From positions 32,821 through 96,820 of the forward strand of contig JAVJQK010000051.1 of the NCBI GenBank assembly GCA_040218145.1: a DNA stretch of 64,000 nt. The letters run 5' to 3'. The stretch comes from Sandaracinaceae bacterium (lineage in GTDB: Bacteria; Myxococcota_A; Polyangia; Polyangiales; Sandaracinaceae). The notes beneath the pieces were generated by a model. It was not told the DNA's origin. It did not search any database and saw only the letters and a list, made by a program, of their open reading frames with translations. Of the stretch, positions 11,367 through 19,161 are shown piece by piece. The position numbers and the translations under genes were made by a program. How positions within the stretch are numbered: position 1 is the stretch's first letter; every line of letters starts with the position of its first letter.

Positions 11367-13121
11367 TCACCGTGACCAGGAGGCGGGGAACGTGCGGCGC
11401 CGGACGCTGACCGCTTCGAGCTCGCGGGGCGCGGCTGGCAGCGCGACGCGCTCGCCCTCCGCGATCGAGCGCCGCGGCAGGGGGCCGGACTCGAGGGTGA
11501 GGTCGACCTCGCCCCACGCTCGGGTCGCCACGAGCGCGCCGTCTCGCCAGAGGAACCACGCCTCGCCCGAGTCGTCGACGTAGGCGTCTCCGGCCCGCCG
11601 CAGGACCGCGCGGCGTCGACTCCAGACGTCGAACGTCGCTGGCGGATCGAGCTGCCCGCTCTGGTCGGCGTAGGCGAACACGAAGCCGGGTGGCCCGACG
11701 ACGAGCACGTCTCCCGCGCCCTCCTGGCGGCGGAGGTAGTCGGCGGGGGCGTGGGTCGCGACGCCGATCATCTGCGCGTCCGTGAAGAGGTGGACGGGCG
11801 GGTGAGAGAGGTGGAAGAAGTCCATGAACTCGTCTTGCACGAGCCCCTCGTTGGGCGAAGGCGGGGTGAGCGCCACGAAGTGTCCGGTCCAGAAGGCCCG
11901 GCGCGGCGGGCGCGTCTCCTCCTGGATGAAGCGGAGAAAGTCGGGCTGGGTGTCCGCGTAGAAGAAGGGGTGGGTGTCGCGTCGCGCCTGGACGAAGGCC
12001 GGCCAGGTGGCGAGGGCGACGATGGAGGCGCCGACCACCGGGAGGAGTCGACGCGCGCGGAGGCGTGACCAGACGAGCGCGTACAGCCAGCGGGCGCCGA
12101 TCATCGCGAAGTAGGCGAGGGCCGGGAGCGCCGGCCAGAGATAGCGCGCCTCGTTGTGTCCGACGCGGAAGCTGATGAGGGCCGTGAAGCCGAGCATCCA
12201 CAGCAGGGCGGGCAGGTCGCGCCGCCAGTCTCGACGGAGGCCGACCGGGACACCGACGAGGGCGAGCGCGACGGTGATGGGGGAGACGGTCGCGAGGAGC
12301 ATCGGCCCGTAGTCCCACTGGGTCTCGCCGGGCATCGGCTCGACCATCGCGCTCGCGCCGCCGATGAGCGCCTGGAAGGCCTCGAGGGTGAAGGGCTCCC
12401 CGTCGACCTCGCGGAAGACGGCGGCGAGGAAGAGCCAGAAGACGACGGCGGCGACCACGCCCGCCGCGAGGGCCCCGGCGATGCGGCGGAGGCGGAGCCT
12501 TCGCTCGAGGGGGATCCGCACGAGCTCGGCCGCGATGAACGCGAACGGGAGCGCGCCCAGCGAGTACTTCGTGAGCATGCCGCCCGCGACGGCCAGGCCG
12601 AACAGCAGCCAGTGTCGCGGCTCGCCGCGTGCGCTCGTGGCGCGAGCCCAGGCGAAGAAAGAGAGGGCCACCCAGCCCGCGGTGGCGATGTCGACGAGGA
12701 GGAAGGGCGCGTAGCGGATGAAGAGGCGGGTGCTGCACAGGAGCAAGACGCCAAGCAGGGCCCAGCCGGCGCCGGCGCGCTCTCGCATCCAGAGCCACGC
12801 CGCGAGGAGCGCGAGCGCCGCCATCGCCCAGCCGAGCAGGTGAGGGAGGATCCACCGGACGGGATCGCCGGCGTCCTCGGCGTCGACGATGGCCGAGACG
12901 ATGGGGCGCGCGAGCACCGGGACGAGCGGCGCGTGCACGCGGTAGTAGGCCGCGCTCTCGTCGCCGTTCAGCCGACGCGCGTCGTTCATGTAGTCGAAGC
13001 TGTCGTAGTAGTGGAGGCGAACCTGCACCGCCTGGTGGAGCGTGAAGCCGAGCGCGAGGGCCACGCCTGCGGCCGCGAGCCACGCCGGAAGACGCCGGGC
13101 CAGCTGGGGTTCGCCTCCCAT
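11367..13121 (-). CDS. Polytopic membrane protein, GT39-like (dolichol-phosphate-mannose mannosyltransferase-type)
   Basis: 584 aa with about 10-12 hydrophobic helices over the first 400 residues and a soluble C-terminal domain of about 170 residues. The first periplasmic loop carries YDSFDYMNDARRL, resembling the acidic motif of ArnT/PMT-type GT-C glycosyltransferases, and HNEARYLWPALP is a common GT39 feature. It probably transfers a sugar from a polyprenyl-phosphate donor on the outer face of the inner membrane. The start at 13121 precedes the first transmembrane helix directly. A second protein of the same type lies at 60438-62180. Confidence 0.7.
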   Translation of the reverse strand: MGGEPQLARRLPAWLAAAGVALALGFTLHQAVQVRLHYYDSFDYMNDARRLNGDESAAYYRVHAPLVPVLARPIVSAIVDAEDAGDPVRWILPHLLGWAMAALALLAAWLWMRERAGAGWALLGVLLLCSTRLFIRYAPFLLVDIATAGWVALSFFAWARATSARGEPRHWLLFGLAVAGGMLTKYSLGALPFAFIAAELVRIPLERRLRLRRIAGALAAGVVAAVVFWLFLAAVFREVDGEPFTLEAFQALIGGASAMVEPMPGETQWDYGPMLLATVSPITVALALVGVPVGLRRDWRRDLPALLWMLGFTALISFRVGHNEARYLWPALPALAYFAMIGARWLYALVWSRLRARRLLPVVGASIVALATWPAFVQARRDTHPFFYADTQPDFLRFIQEETRPPRRAFWTGHFVALTPPSPNEGLVQDEFMDFFHLSHPPVHLFTDAQMIGVATHAPADYLRRQEGAGDVLVVGPPGFVFAYADQSGQLDPPATFDVWSRRRAVLRRAGDAYVDDSGEAWFLWRDGALVATRAWGEVDLTLESGPLPRRSIAEGERVALPAAPRELEAVSVRRRTFPASWSR

Positions 13122-13161
13122 GGGCGGCGCAGCATAGCGCGGCGGCGTAGGATCGCGCGGC

Positions 13162-13779
13162 GTGACCTTCTCGGTGACGGATCTGGTGGTCGGCCGCGGT
13201 GACGCGGCGCTCGTGCGGGGCCTCTCCTTCTCGCTCGATCGGGGTGAGCGCGTCGCGCTGGTGGGGCCATCGGGAGTCGGAAAGACCACGGCGCTCCGTG
13301 CGATGGCCTGGCTCGACGATCCTCTCGGTGGCTCGCTCGAGCTCGACGGACAGACGCCCCTGTCGATGGGCGCGCCAGCCTGGCGACGGCGGGTGCTGCT
13401 CGTGGCCCAGCGCGCGACCTTCTTCGGCGGGTGCGTGCGCGAGGAGCTGGCGCGGCCGTTCGGCTATCGATCGGCGACCGGGGCGTTCGACGCGGACGCG
13501 GCGCGCTCGCAGCTCGACGCGCTGGGGCTGGCGCACAAATGGGACGCGCCGTGCGAGCAGCTCTCGGAGGGTGAGCGGCAGCGGGTCGCCCTGGCGCGGG
13601 CGCTCCTGCTCGAGCCGGCGGTGCTCCTGCTGGACGAGCCGACCTCGGCGCTGGATGAGGCATCGGCGGAGAGGGTCGAGGCGCAGCTCACCGATCGCAC
13701 CTTCGTGATCGTGAGTCACCAGGCGGCCCAGCGGGAGCGGCTGCGCGCGCGTCCGATCGTGCTGGAGCCGCATGCCTGA
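13162..13779 (+). CDS. fetA: ABC transporter ATPase, FetA/YbbL-like
   Basis: Compact ATPase of 205 aa. Walker A GPSGVGKTT at 35-43, signature LSEGERQR at 134-141, Walker B LLLDEP at 155-160, switch VSH near 186. It partners the UPF0014 permease encoded immediately downstream with an eight-base overlap. In E. coli the FetAB pair exports iron and protects against peroxide stress; the same role is inferred here. GTG start at 13162, 40 bases from the divergent GT39-like gene. Confidence 0.85.
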   Translation: MTFSVTDLVVGRGDAALVRGLSFSLDRGERVALVGPSGVGKTTALRAMAWLDDPLGGSLELDGQTPLSMGAPAWRRRVLLVAQRATFFGGCVREELARPFGYRSATGAFDADAARSQLDALGLAHKWDAPCEQLSEGERQRVALARALLLEPAVLLLDEPTSALDEASAERVEAQLTDRTFVIVSHQAAQRERLRARPIVLEPHA

Positions 13780-14569
13780 CGGGGCGATCGCGATCGACGC
13801 GTGGCACCTCGCGCTCAGCGCGGGCTTCGTCGTCCTGGCCGGAGCGGTGAGCCTGGGGCTGCGGCTCGGGCTGGAGGGCAAGCTGGCGCTCGCGAGCGCG
13901 CGCACCGTCGGCCAGCTCCTGCTCGTGGGCTACGTGCTCGGCTGGGTCTTCGAGCTCGAGGAGCCGTTCGTCGTGCTCGTGCTCTTGACCTTGATGATCG
14001 CGGCCGCGGCGCGCGCGGCGGTCCAGCGCTCGACCCGGCGGATCCCCGGGGTGGGCCTGATGGCCTTCTCCATGCTCGCGCTGACGGGGCTCGCGACGAC
14101 CCTGGGCGCGACCGAGGTCGTGATCGGCGTCGAGCCGTGGTGGCGTCCCCGGTACGTCGTGCCCTTGCTCGGCATGGTGCTCGGCAACGGCCTGACGGGC
14201 ATGTCGCTCTGCCTGGACGAGCTCTTGTCCAGCCTCGACGAGCAGCGCGCGCGGGTCGAGACCGAGCTCTCGCTCGGGGCCACGCGATGGGAGGCGGCGC
14301 GCGCTCCACTCCGCGAGTCGATCCGCCGCGGCATGATCCCGATCCTCAACAGCATGATGGTCGTCGGCGTCGTCTCCCTGCCCGGCATGATGACCGGCCA
14401 GATCCTCGAGGGCGCCGATCCCCTCATGGCCGTGCGCTACCAGATCGTGATCATGTTCATGCTCGCCGGCGCGACCAGCTTCGGTTGCATGCTGCTCGCC
14501 TTGCTCGTCTACCGCCGCCTCTTCAACCCCCGCCACCAGCTCCGCGCCGAGCTCATTACCCGCAGCTGA
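13772..14569 (+). CDS. fetB: ABC transporter permease, FetB/YbbM-like (UPF0014)
   Basis: 265 aa with about seven hydrophobic segments. The UPF0014 signature region is visible: LGMVLGNGLTGMSLCLDELL followed by ELSLGATRWEA and the MMVVGVVSLPGMMTGQILEGADP segment. It overlaps the ATPase gene by eight bases and is almost certainly translated with it. Family knowledge points to iron export (FetB). The gene ends 22 bases before a REP-like palindromic element. Confidence 0.88.
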   Translation: MPDGAIAIDAWHLALSAGFVVLAGAVSLGLRLGLEGKLALASARTVGQLLLVGYVLGWVFELEEPFVVLVLLTLMIAAAARAAVQRSTRRIPGVGLMAFSMLALTGLATTLGATEVVIGVEPWWRPRYVVPLLGMVLGNGLTGMSLCLDELLSSLDEQRARVETELSLGATRWEAARAPLRESIRRGMIPILNSMMVVGVVSLPGMMTGQILEGADPLMAVRYQIVIMFMLAGATSFGCMLLALLVYRRLFNPRHQLRAELITRS

Positions 14570-14590
14570 GGTCGCCCGCTTCAGGACTGA

Positions 14591-14676
14591 GGGACGGTGT
14601 TTACTTGTGACCGTAATCTTTGCGTATCCACGTCTGTGGGTATGCAAGAAGTCCGGTCACAAGTAAACACCGTCCC
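14591..14676. repeat. REP-like palindromic element (long nested hairpin)
   Basis: An 86-base nearly complete palindrome between the convergent fetB and PP2C-like genes. The outer arms (14591-14613 and 14654-14676) are a perfect 23-base inverted repeat starting GGGACGGTGTTTAC. The inner arms (14614-14631 and 14636-14653) match at 13 of 18 positions with three further G-U pairs as RNA, closing on the loop GTCT. The arms are AT-richer than the surrounding genes. This resembles REP/RAYT-mobilised elements of proteobacteria; it could also act as a bidirectional transcription stop. Confidence 0.75.
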
Positions 14677-14694
14677 CTGGTCTCGGGGGAGGGG

Positions 14695-15339
14695 TTACCG
14701 GATGCGGACGACGATGGCCGCCGCGCCGACGCCGGCTTTGGCGGCGGGCTCGGTCAAGAGGCTCGCGAGGACGCTGGGCTGGGTCTGGGGATCGGCGCCC
14801 AGGACGCTCATGGCCTTCGCGATGGAGCTCATGCTGAAGGCGGTGAGGGAGCCGGCGAGGATGAGGTCGCCGGGGTGGACCTCGGTGGAGCAGACGCTGG
14901 GGCGCGCTCTCAGCAGGCCCGACTTCTCCTCGTCCTCGCGCGCGGTCAGGCGCTTGGGCTGGCCGTTCCGCTGCACGTAGACGCGGCCTGGGCCGACGCT
15001 GATGACGTGGAGCTGGCCCGCCGACAGGAGCACGCCCACGAGCGTGGCGTCCGGGAGGAGACGCTCGACGAGCTGGTCGCAGCGATCGGCGAGGGCGTCG
15101 CGCGCGGCAGCCACGGCGTCTCCGAGGCGCGCTTGCCCGTCGCTCTCGTCGTCGTCGCTCAGGTGCGCCTCGAAGCCGTCGAGCGCCGACTGGGTCGCAA
15201 GGCTCCAGGTGCGCGGCAGCCCGAGGCCGGTGCTCACCGCGAAGGCGCGGCCTCCCTGCAGGCGGCGCGCGGCGTGGCGGCTGAGCTGCCCCCCGCGAAT
15301 GTCCGCCCGGGTGACGCTGATGTGCGCTTCGGTCCTCAC
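14695..15339 (-). CDS. PP2C-like protein lacking metal-binding residues (probable pseudophosphatase)
   Basis: 214 aa with the PP2C fold order but none of its metal ligands. AFAVSTGLG stands where phosphatases have VxDGMGG; ISVGPGRVYVQRNGQPKRLT stands where they have VGDSRxYxxxxGxxxxLT; DLILAGSLTAF replaces DxxLLCSDGLT; and AGVGAAAIVVRI replaces GGxDNITxxxxRI. All four aspartate sites are therefore changed. The GTG start at 15339 overlaps the stop of the ABC permease by four bases (GTGA), making it the last gene of the ABC operon. A structural or regulatory role on the transporter is inferred; catalysis by PP2C chemistry looks impossible. Confidence 0.65.
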   Translation of the reverse strand: MRTEAHISVTRADIRGGQLSRHAARRLQGGRAFAVSTGLGLPRTWSLATQSALDGFEAHLSDDDESDGQARLGDAVAAARDALADRCDQLVERLLPDATLVGVLLSAGQLHVISVGPGRVYVQRNGQPKRLTAREDEEKSGLLRARPSVCSTEVHPGDLILAGSLTAFSMSSIAKAMSVLGADPQTQPSVLASLLTEPAAKAGVGAAAIVVRIR

Positions 15340-16118
15340 GCCTTGCCGTAGCGTAGCTCGCTCAGCTGCACCCAGAGAACCCCGAACGTGGTGAAGAGCA
15401 GCCCGACCGCCGCGACGACGAGGCCGCAGATCCACAGCTCCACGTCGGGCACGATCTCGGCGAAGAACCCGCCGCGCTCGATGCCGGCCAGCTCCTGCGC
15501 GAAGTGGCTCATCGACGCGAAGCGCACCGCGCCCGGCATCAGGCCGAGGAAGAACTCCACGAAGCCGAGCCAGATCACGCTCACCATGCCGCCCGCCTCC
15601 GGCACCAGAGAGCCCCAGAAGAGGCAGATGCCGCAGTAGGTGACGACCAGCAAGCTCGCCGCTCCGCCCGCGCGCGCGGTGTCGCCGAGCTGCTCGATCA
15701 TCTGGGTGGGCGCGGTCGCGAAGCTCACCACGTGCATCAGGAGCAGCGCGGCCCACAGCACCGCGATCGACGCCGCGGCCGCGACGAGGAACTTGCCGAG
15801 GGCGATCGCGCCTCGGTTGACCGGGCGCATGGTCAGGAAGTGCAAGGTCCGCCCCTCGACCTCCTCGCCGATCACGCCCGACGCGAAGAGGATGGGGAGG
15901 AGGAAGACGAGCAAGCGGAAGAAGCCCCACTTGATGCCGCCACGGACGACGTCGACCGCGATGGCGTCGCTCTCGAGCAGCGCGACCACGGCCGGGAAGA
16001 GCACGACGACGAAGGCGGCCACCGCGGCGACCCGGAGCTTGCGGCCCCGGATCACGCGCTTGGCCGAGAGGCGCGCGATGGCCATCGTCGAGCTGACGAT
16101 CGAGGGCGGGGCGATCAC
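15336..16118 (-). CDS. ABC-2 type permease
   Basis: 260 aa membrane subunit with about six helices. The cytosolic loop GVIGEEVEGRTLHFLTMRPVNR is the usual ABC-2 permease motif before the second helix. GTG at 16118 overlaps the ATPase stop by four bases (GTGA); an internal ATG at 16085 is a weaker choice. It lies in a permease-ATPase-permease-PP2C-like operon, so two different permeases may form a heterodimer with the shared ATPase. Confidence 0.85.
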   Translation of the reverse strand: MIAPPSIVSSTMAIARLSAKRVIRGRKLRVAAVAAFVVVLFPAVVALLESDAIAVDVVRGGIKWGFFRLLVFLLPILFASGVIGEEVEGRTLHFLTMRPVNRGAIALGKFLVAAAASIAVLWAALLLMHVVSFATAPTQMIEQLGDTARAGGAASLLVVTYCGICLFWGSLVPEAGGMVSVIWLGFVEFFLGLMPGAVRFASMSHFAQELAGIERGGFFAEIVPDVELWICGLVVAAVGLLFTTFGVLWVQLSELRYGKA

Positions 16119-17173
16119 TGGCCACCTCCCACGCGGAGCTGCTGCTCGTAGGCGACCTTCTCCGCTCGGTTCTCGAGCTTGCGCATGCCCCCCGAGCCCG
16201 CGTCCGCGCCCGTCCCCGCGCCGCGGTTCGCCCGCTCCACGAGGTAGTAGAAGAGCGCCTCGAGGTTCGCGTCCGGGCTCGTGATCGAGCGGAGCTGGAA
16301 GCCGCCCTCCACGACCTGCTTCGCGATCGCGTCGTAGGTCTCGTCCGGCTGCCAGGTGTGGACCTCGAGCACGTCCTCCGCCGGGAAGTGAAGCGCCACC
16401 ACGCCGCGCTCGTTCGCCAGGAGCGCCGCGGCCAGGTCGCGCGGCCGGTCGCACTGCACGCGCACGTGATGCGGGTGCTCGTCGAGCAGCTCGCGGATGT
16501 CCTGCATCGCGCCCTGCGCGACCACCTGTCCGCGCGCGATCAAGAGCAGCTGATCCGTCAGCGCCTCGATCTCGTGCAGCACGTGGGTCGAGAAGAGCAC
16601 GAGCGCGCCCTCCTTCGCCCGCCGCCGGAGCGCGTCGAGGATCTGCTGGCGCGAGGCCGGGTCGGTGCCGGTCAGCGGCTCGTCGAGGAGCAGGATGTCC
16701 GGCTCGTGCACGATGGACTGCGCGAGCTTGGCCCGCTGTCGCATGCCGCGGCTGTAGCCGCCGACCGCGCGGTTCATGGAGTCCTCGAGCCCGAACTCCT
16801 CGAGCGCGTCCTTGGCCTTCTTCTTCGCCACCTCGGGCGGGAAGCCGTTGAGCTCCGCCATCGCGCTGACGAACTCGAGCCCGGTCAGCTCGTCGTACAT
16901 CGCGTCCGCTTCGGGGCAGTACCCGAGGCGCGCCATCACCCGCGGGTTGCCGAAGGGGGGCAGCCCGCCGACGAGCAGCTTGCCCACGCTGGGCTTGATC
17001 TGTCCGCCGATCATGCGCATGAACGTCGTCTTGCCCGAGCCGTTCGGCCCGAGCAGGCCCCAGATGCCGGGCCCGAGGTGCAGCGAGACGTCGGCGACGG
17101 CGGTGACCTTGCCGTACCACTTGCTCAGGCGCACCGCGCGGATCGAGGCGCCGTCCTTCGTCTGGTCGCTCAC
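16115..17173 (-). CDS. ABC transporter ATPase
   Basis: 352 aa. Walker A GPNGSGKTT near residues 44-52, signature YSRGMRQR near 144, Walker B ILLLDEP near 164, and STHVLHE as switch. A C-terminal extension of about 130 residues follows the ATPase domain and includes a Gly-rich linker (RGAGTGADAGSGG). GTG start at 17173 overlaps the upstream permease stop by four bases (GTGA). It serves the two permeases on either side; the substrate is unknown. Confidence 0.9.
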   Translation of the reverse strand: MSDQTKDGASIRAVRLSKWYGKVTAVADVSLHLGPGIWGLLGPNGSGKTTFMRMIGGQIKPSVGKLLVGGLPPFGNPRVMARLGYCPEADAMYDELTGLEFVSAMAELNGFPPEVAKKKAKDALEEFGLEDSMNRAVGGYSRGMRQRAKLAQSIVHEPDILLLDEPLTGTDPASRQQILDALRRRAKEGALVLFSTHVLHEIEALTDQLLLIARGQVVAQGAMQDIRELLDEHPHHVRVQCDRPRDLAAALLANERGVVALHFPAEDVLEVHTWQPDETYDAIAKQVVEGGFQLRSITSPDANLEALFYYLVERANRGAGTGADAGSGGMRKLENRAEKVAYEQQLRVGGGQ

Positions 17174-18036
17174 GTGATCACCTCCGCCCTCTGCAGGCGA
17201 CTCCAGGCGTAGGCCACCGCCCCGGCCACGAGGATCGCCAGGACCGGCCCGGCGTGGAACCACTCGACGTCGCTCCCCTCGCTGGTGACCTTGAAGAGCG
17301 CCTCGCGGACCACGGTCAGCATCCCGGGGATCGAGATGAGGTAGAGCCAGGACCAGTCGGTGATCGCGTCCACGAGCAGCGCCAGCACGTGCGGCACCAC
17401 GAAGAGCACGATCCAGGCGCTCATGGTCAGCGCGCGGCTCTTGCTGATCGCGCTCACCCCGATCGAGAGGGTGGTCAGCGAGACCGCCGCGATCAGCGCG
17501 TACAGGAAGGCGGGCAAGACCAACCCGGCCATCTCGAGGCGATACTCCGCAGCCGAGATGCCCGTCAGCGGCAGCACGATGAAGAGCGACGGCACGAAGA
17601 GCACCGAGAAGATCAGGATGGTCAGCGCGGCGACCCGCCCGATCATGTACTGCACGATCGTCACGGGCTTCGCGAAGTAGAACTGGAAGGCCTTGAACGT
17701 GAAGTCCTCGGCGATCACCCCGGCGCCGGAGCGCAGGGTGAGCACGGTCGCGAAGAGCCAGACCTGCAGGTTGAAGAAGAACGAGGTGATCTCGCCCCCC
17801 GGCAGCGGCGGCAGGTCACCTGCGCCCGCGCCCACCGTCTGGTTGCGAATCCACCACGTCCCCGCCACGAGCGCCGCGCCGATCAGGCCGGACACGAGGG
17901 CCGCGATGAGCGTCAGCTTGACGATCCACGAGCCCCACGCGCGCCACAGGCCGTAGCGCAGGAGCACCCACGTGTTCTGCGAGCTCGGGAGCCGTTCCCC
18001 CTCGTACGCCCGATAGCCCAGGTCTCGGACCGTCAT
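17170..18036 (-). CDS. ABC-2 type permease
   Basis: 288 aa, about six membrane helices. EDFTFKAFQFYFAKPVT sits where ABC-2 permeases carry the coupling loop between helices 2 and 3. It is the first gene of the four-gene operon running to 14695, each junction of which is a GTGA overlap. It shares little sequence with the other permease of the operon, consistent with a heterodimeric channel. Confidence 0.85.
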   Translation of the reverse strand: MTVRDLGYRAYEGERLPSSQNTWVLLRYGLWRAWGSWIVKLTLIAALVSGLIGAALVAGTWWIRNQTVGAGAGDLPPLPGGEITSFFFNLQVWLFATVLTLRSGAGVIAEDFTFKAFQFYFAKPVTIVQYMIGRVAALTILIFSVLFVPSLFIVLPLTGISAAEYRLEMAGLVLPAFLYALIAAVSLTTLSIGVSAISKSRALTMSAWIVLFVVPHVLALLVDAITDWSWLYLISIPGMLTVVREALFKVTSEGSDVEWFHAGPVLAILVAGAVAYAWSRLQRAEVIT

Positions 18037-18085
18037 CGGCGCGCACGTTACGATACCGGCCGGGTCGGGGCCAGGCCTCGCCGCG

Positions 18086-19018
18086 TCAGGGCAGCGGCGT
18101 GAACGAGAGCGGCACGGGGACCTGCCCGCCAGCGGCGCTCGCGGGGAACTGGAAGCGGCGCGCCGCGTTCCGCAGGCAGCGGGCCATGCCGCCGAAGTCG
18201 GGGCCGTCCACGTCCGCGTTCGTCACCTGGCCGCTCGGCGCGATGTCCAGCGTGACCCGGACCCGCGCGTCCACCGCCGTGCCCGCGTGCCTCACGGCGC
18301 GCTCGTAGCACTGCCGGAAGCGCGCCTGCCCGCGCTCCAGCACGGGGCGAACCGCGGCCGCCGTGAGCGGCGCGTCGGAGGTCTCGGGGGGCGGCGCCTC
18401 GGGCCGTCGGCCGACCCGCCGCTCCTGCACGCGCGCCTCGGCGACCTGTCGTCCCGCGCCGCGGCGCTGGAGCCCGAACGCGGCCCGCCGTGGCTCGCGG
18501 GGAGCGGGCGTGGCGTCGATGGCCTCGATCGTCACCGGCTCGGCGCGCGGTTCGTCCTCGCTCGGCTGCGCCACGCTGGGCGCGCTCGCCTGTGGGGCCT
18601 CGGTGCGCGGGGCGGCGGTAGGCGTGGGGGGCGTCGCCTCGGGCGCCGTCGCCGCGGGGACGGACGCGCGCTCCGAAGGCGCGACGACGCTCTGGCGCGC
18701 CGCGCTCGGGGGCACGCCGGCCAGCTCGCGCGCCTCGCTCGCGCCCAGCTCCTGGACGAGCGTGGGGGTCAAGGTCACCGCGACGACCACGCCGAACACG
18801 ACGGCGCCGAACACGGCGAGCCAGAGGCCCCCGCGCCCCCTGCGCTTCACGTCGTTCGCCGGCTTGCTCGAAGGCATCACCGAGGCGTAGGCGAGGATGG
18901 GCTCGCCGATCTCCGTCGCCTTCGGAACGGGCATGGTGGGCCGGAGGCTGTCGTGCGGCCGCCACGGCATCGTGGGGCGCTCGCTGAGGTGCGGGTCGGT
19001 CACGGTTCGCGTCGTCAT
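18086..19018 (-). CDS. TonB-type protein with AgmX/PglI-like C-terminal domain
   Basis: 310 aa. A cytosolic N-terminus of about 60 residues is followed by one membrane helix (64-84), a Pro/Ala-rich periplasmic stretch (about 100-205) and a C-terminal domain of about 95 residues (AAVRPVLERGQARFRQCYERAV...GQVTNADVDG...RCLRNAARRFQFP). This matches the AgmX/PglI C-terminal domain found in myxobacterial TonB-like and gliding proteins, including its two conserved cysteines. Energy transfer to, or anchoring of, an outer-membrane complex is the probable role. It is divergent from the DUF58 gene with about 140 bases between. Confidence 0.75.
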   Translation of the reverse strand: MTTRTVTDPHLSERPTMPWRPHDSLRPTMPVPKATEIGEPILAYASVMPSSKPANDVKRRGRGGLWLAVFGAVVFGVVVAVTLTPTLVQELGASEARELAGVPPSAARQSVVAPSERASVPAATAPEATPPTPTAAPRTEAPQASAPSVAQPSEDEPRAEPVTIEAIDATPAPREPRRAAFGLQRRGAGRQVAEARVQERRVGRRPEAPPPETSDAPLTAAAVRPVLERGQARFRQCYERAVRHAGTAVDARVRVTLDIAPSGQVTNADVDGPDFGGMARCLRNAARRFQFPASAAGGQVPVPLSFTPLP

Positions 19019-19161
19019 GGCAATGATCGCCAACGGCCGAATGGAGGCCGCGCTTGAGGCGTTGCCTCATTTCGATCCGCCTGAGACGGTGCCTCCCTGG
19101 CGTGGGAGAAGCCGTGGTGTCACCCTCCGGCAGCCGAGATGAGCCGCACGGCGCTCGCAAG

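Noticed and set aside
19055..19069. Hairpin TGAGGC-GTT-GCCTCA between the AgmX-like and DUF58 genes
   Set aside because: Six-base stem without a T tract or downstream gene end; too weak to call a terminator or operator.
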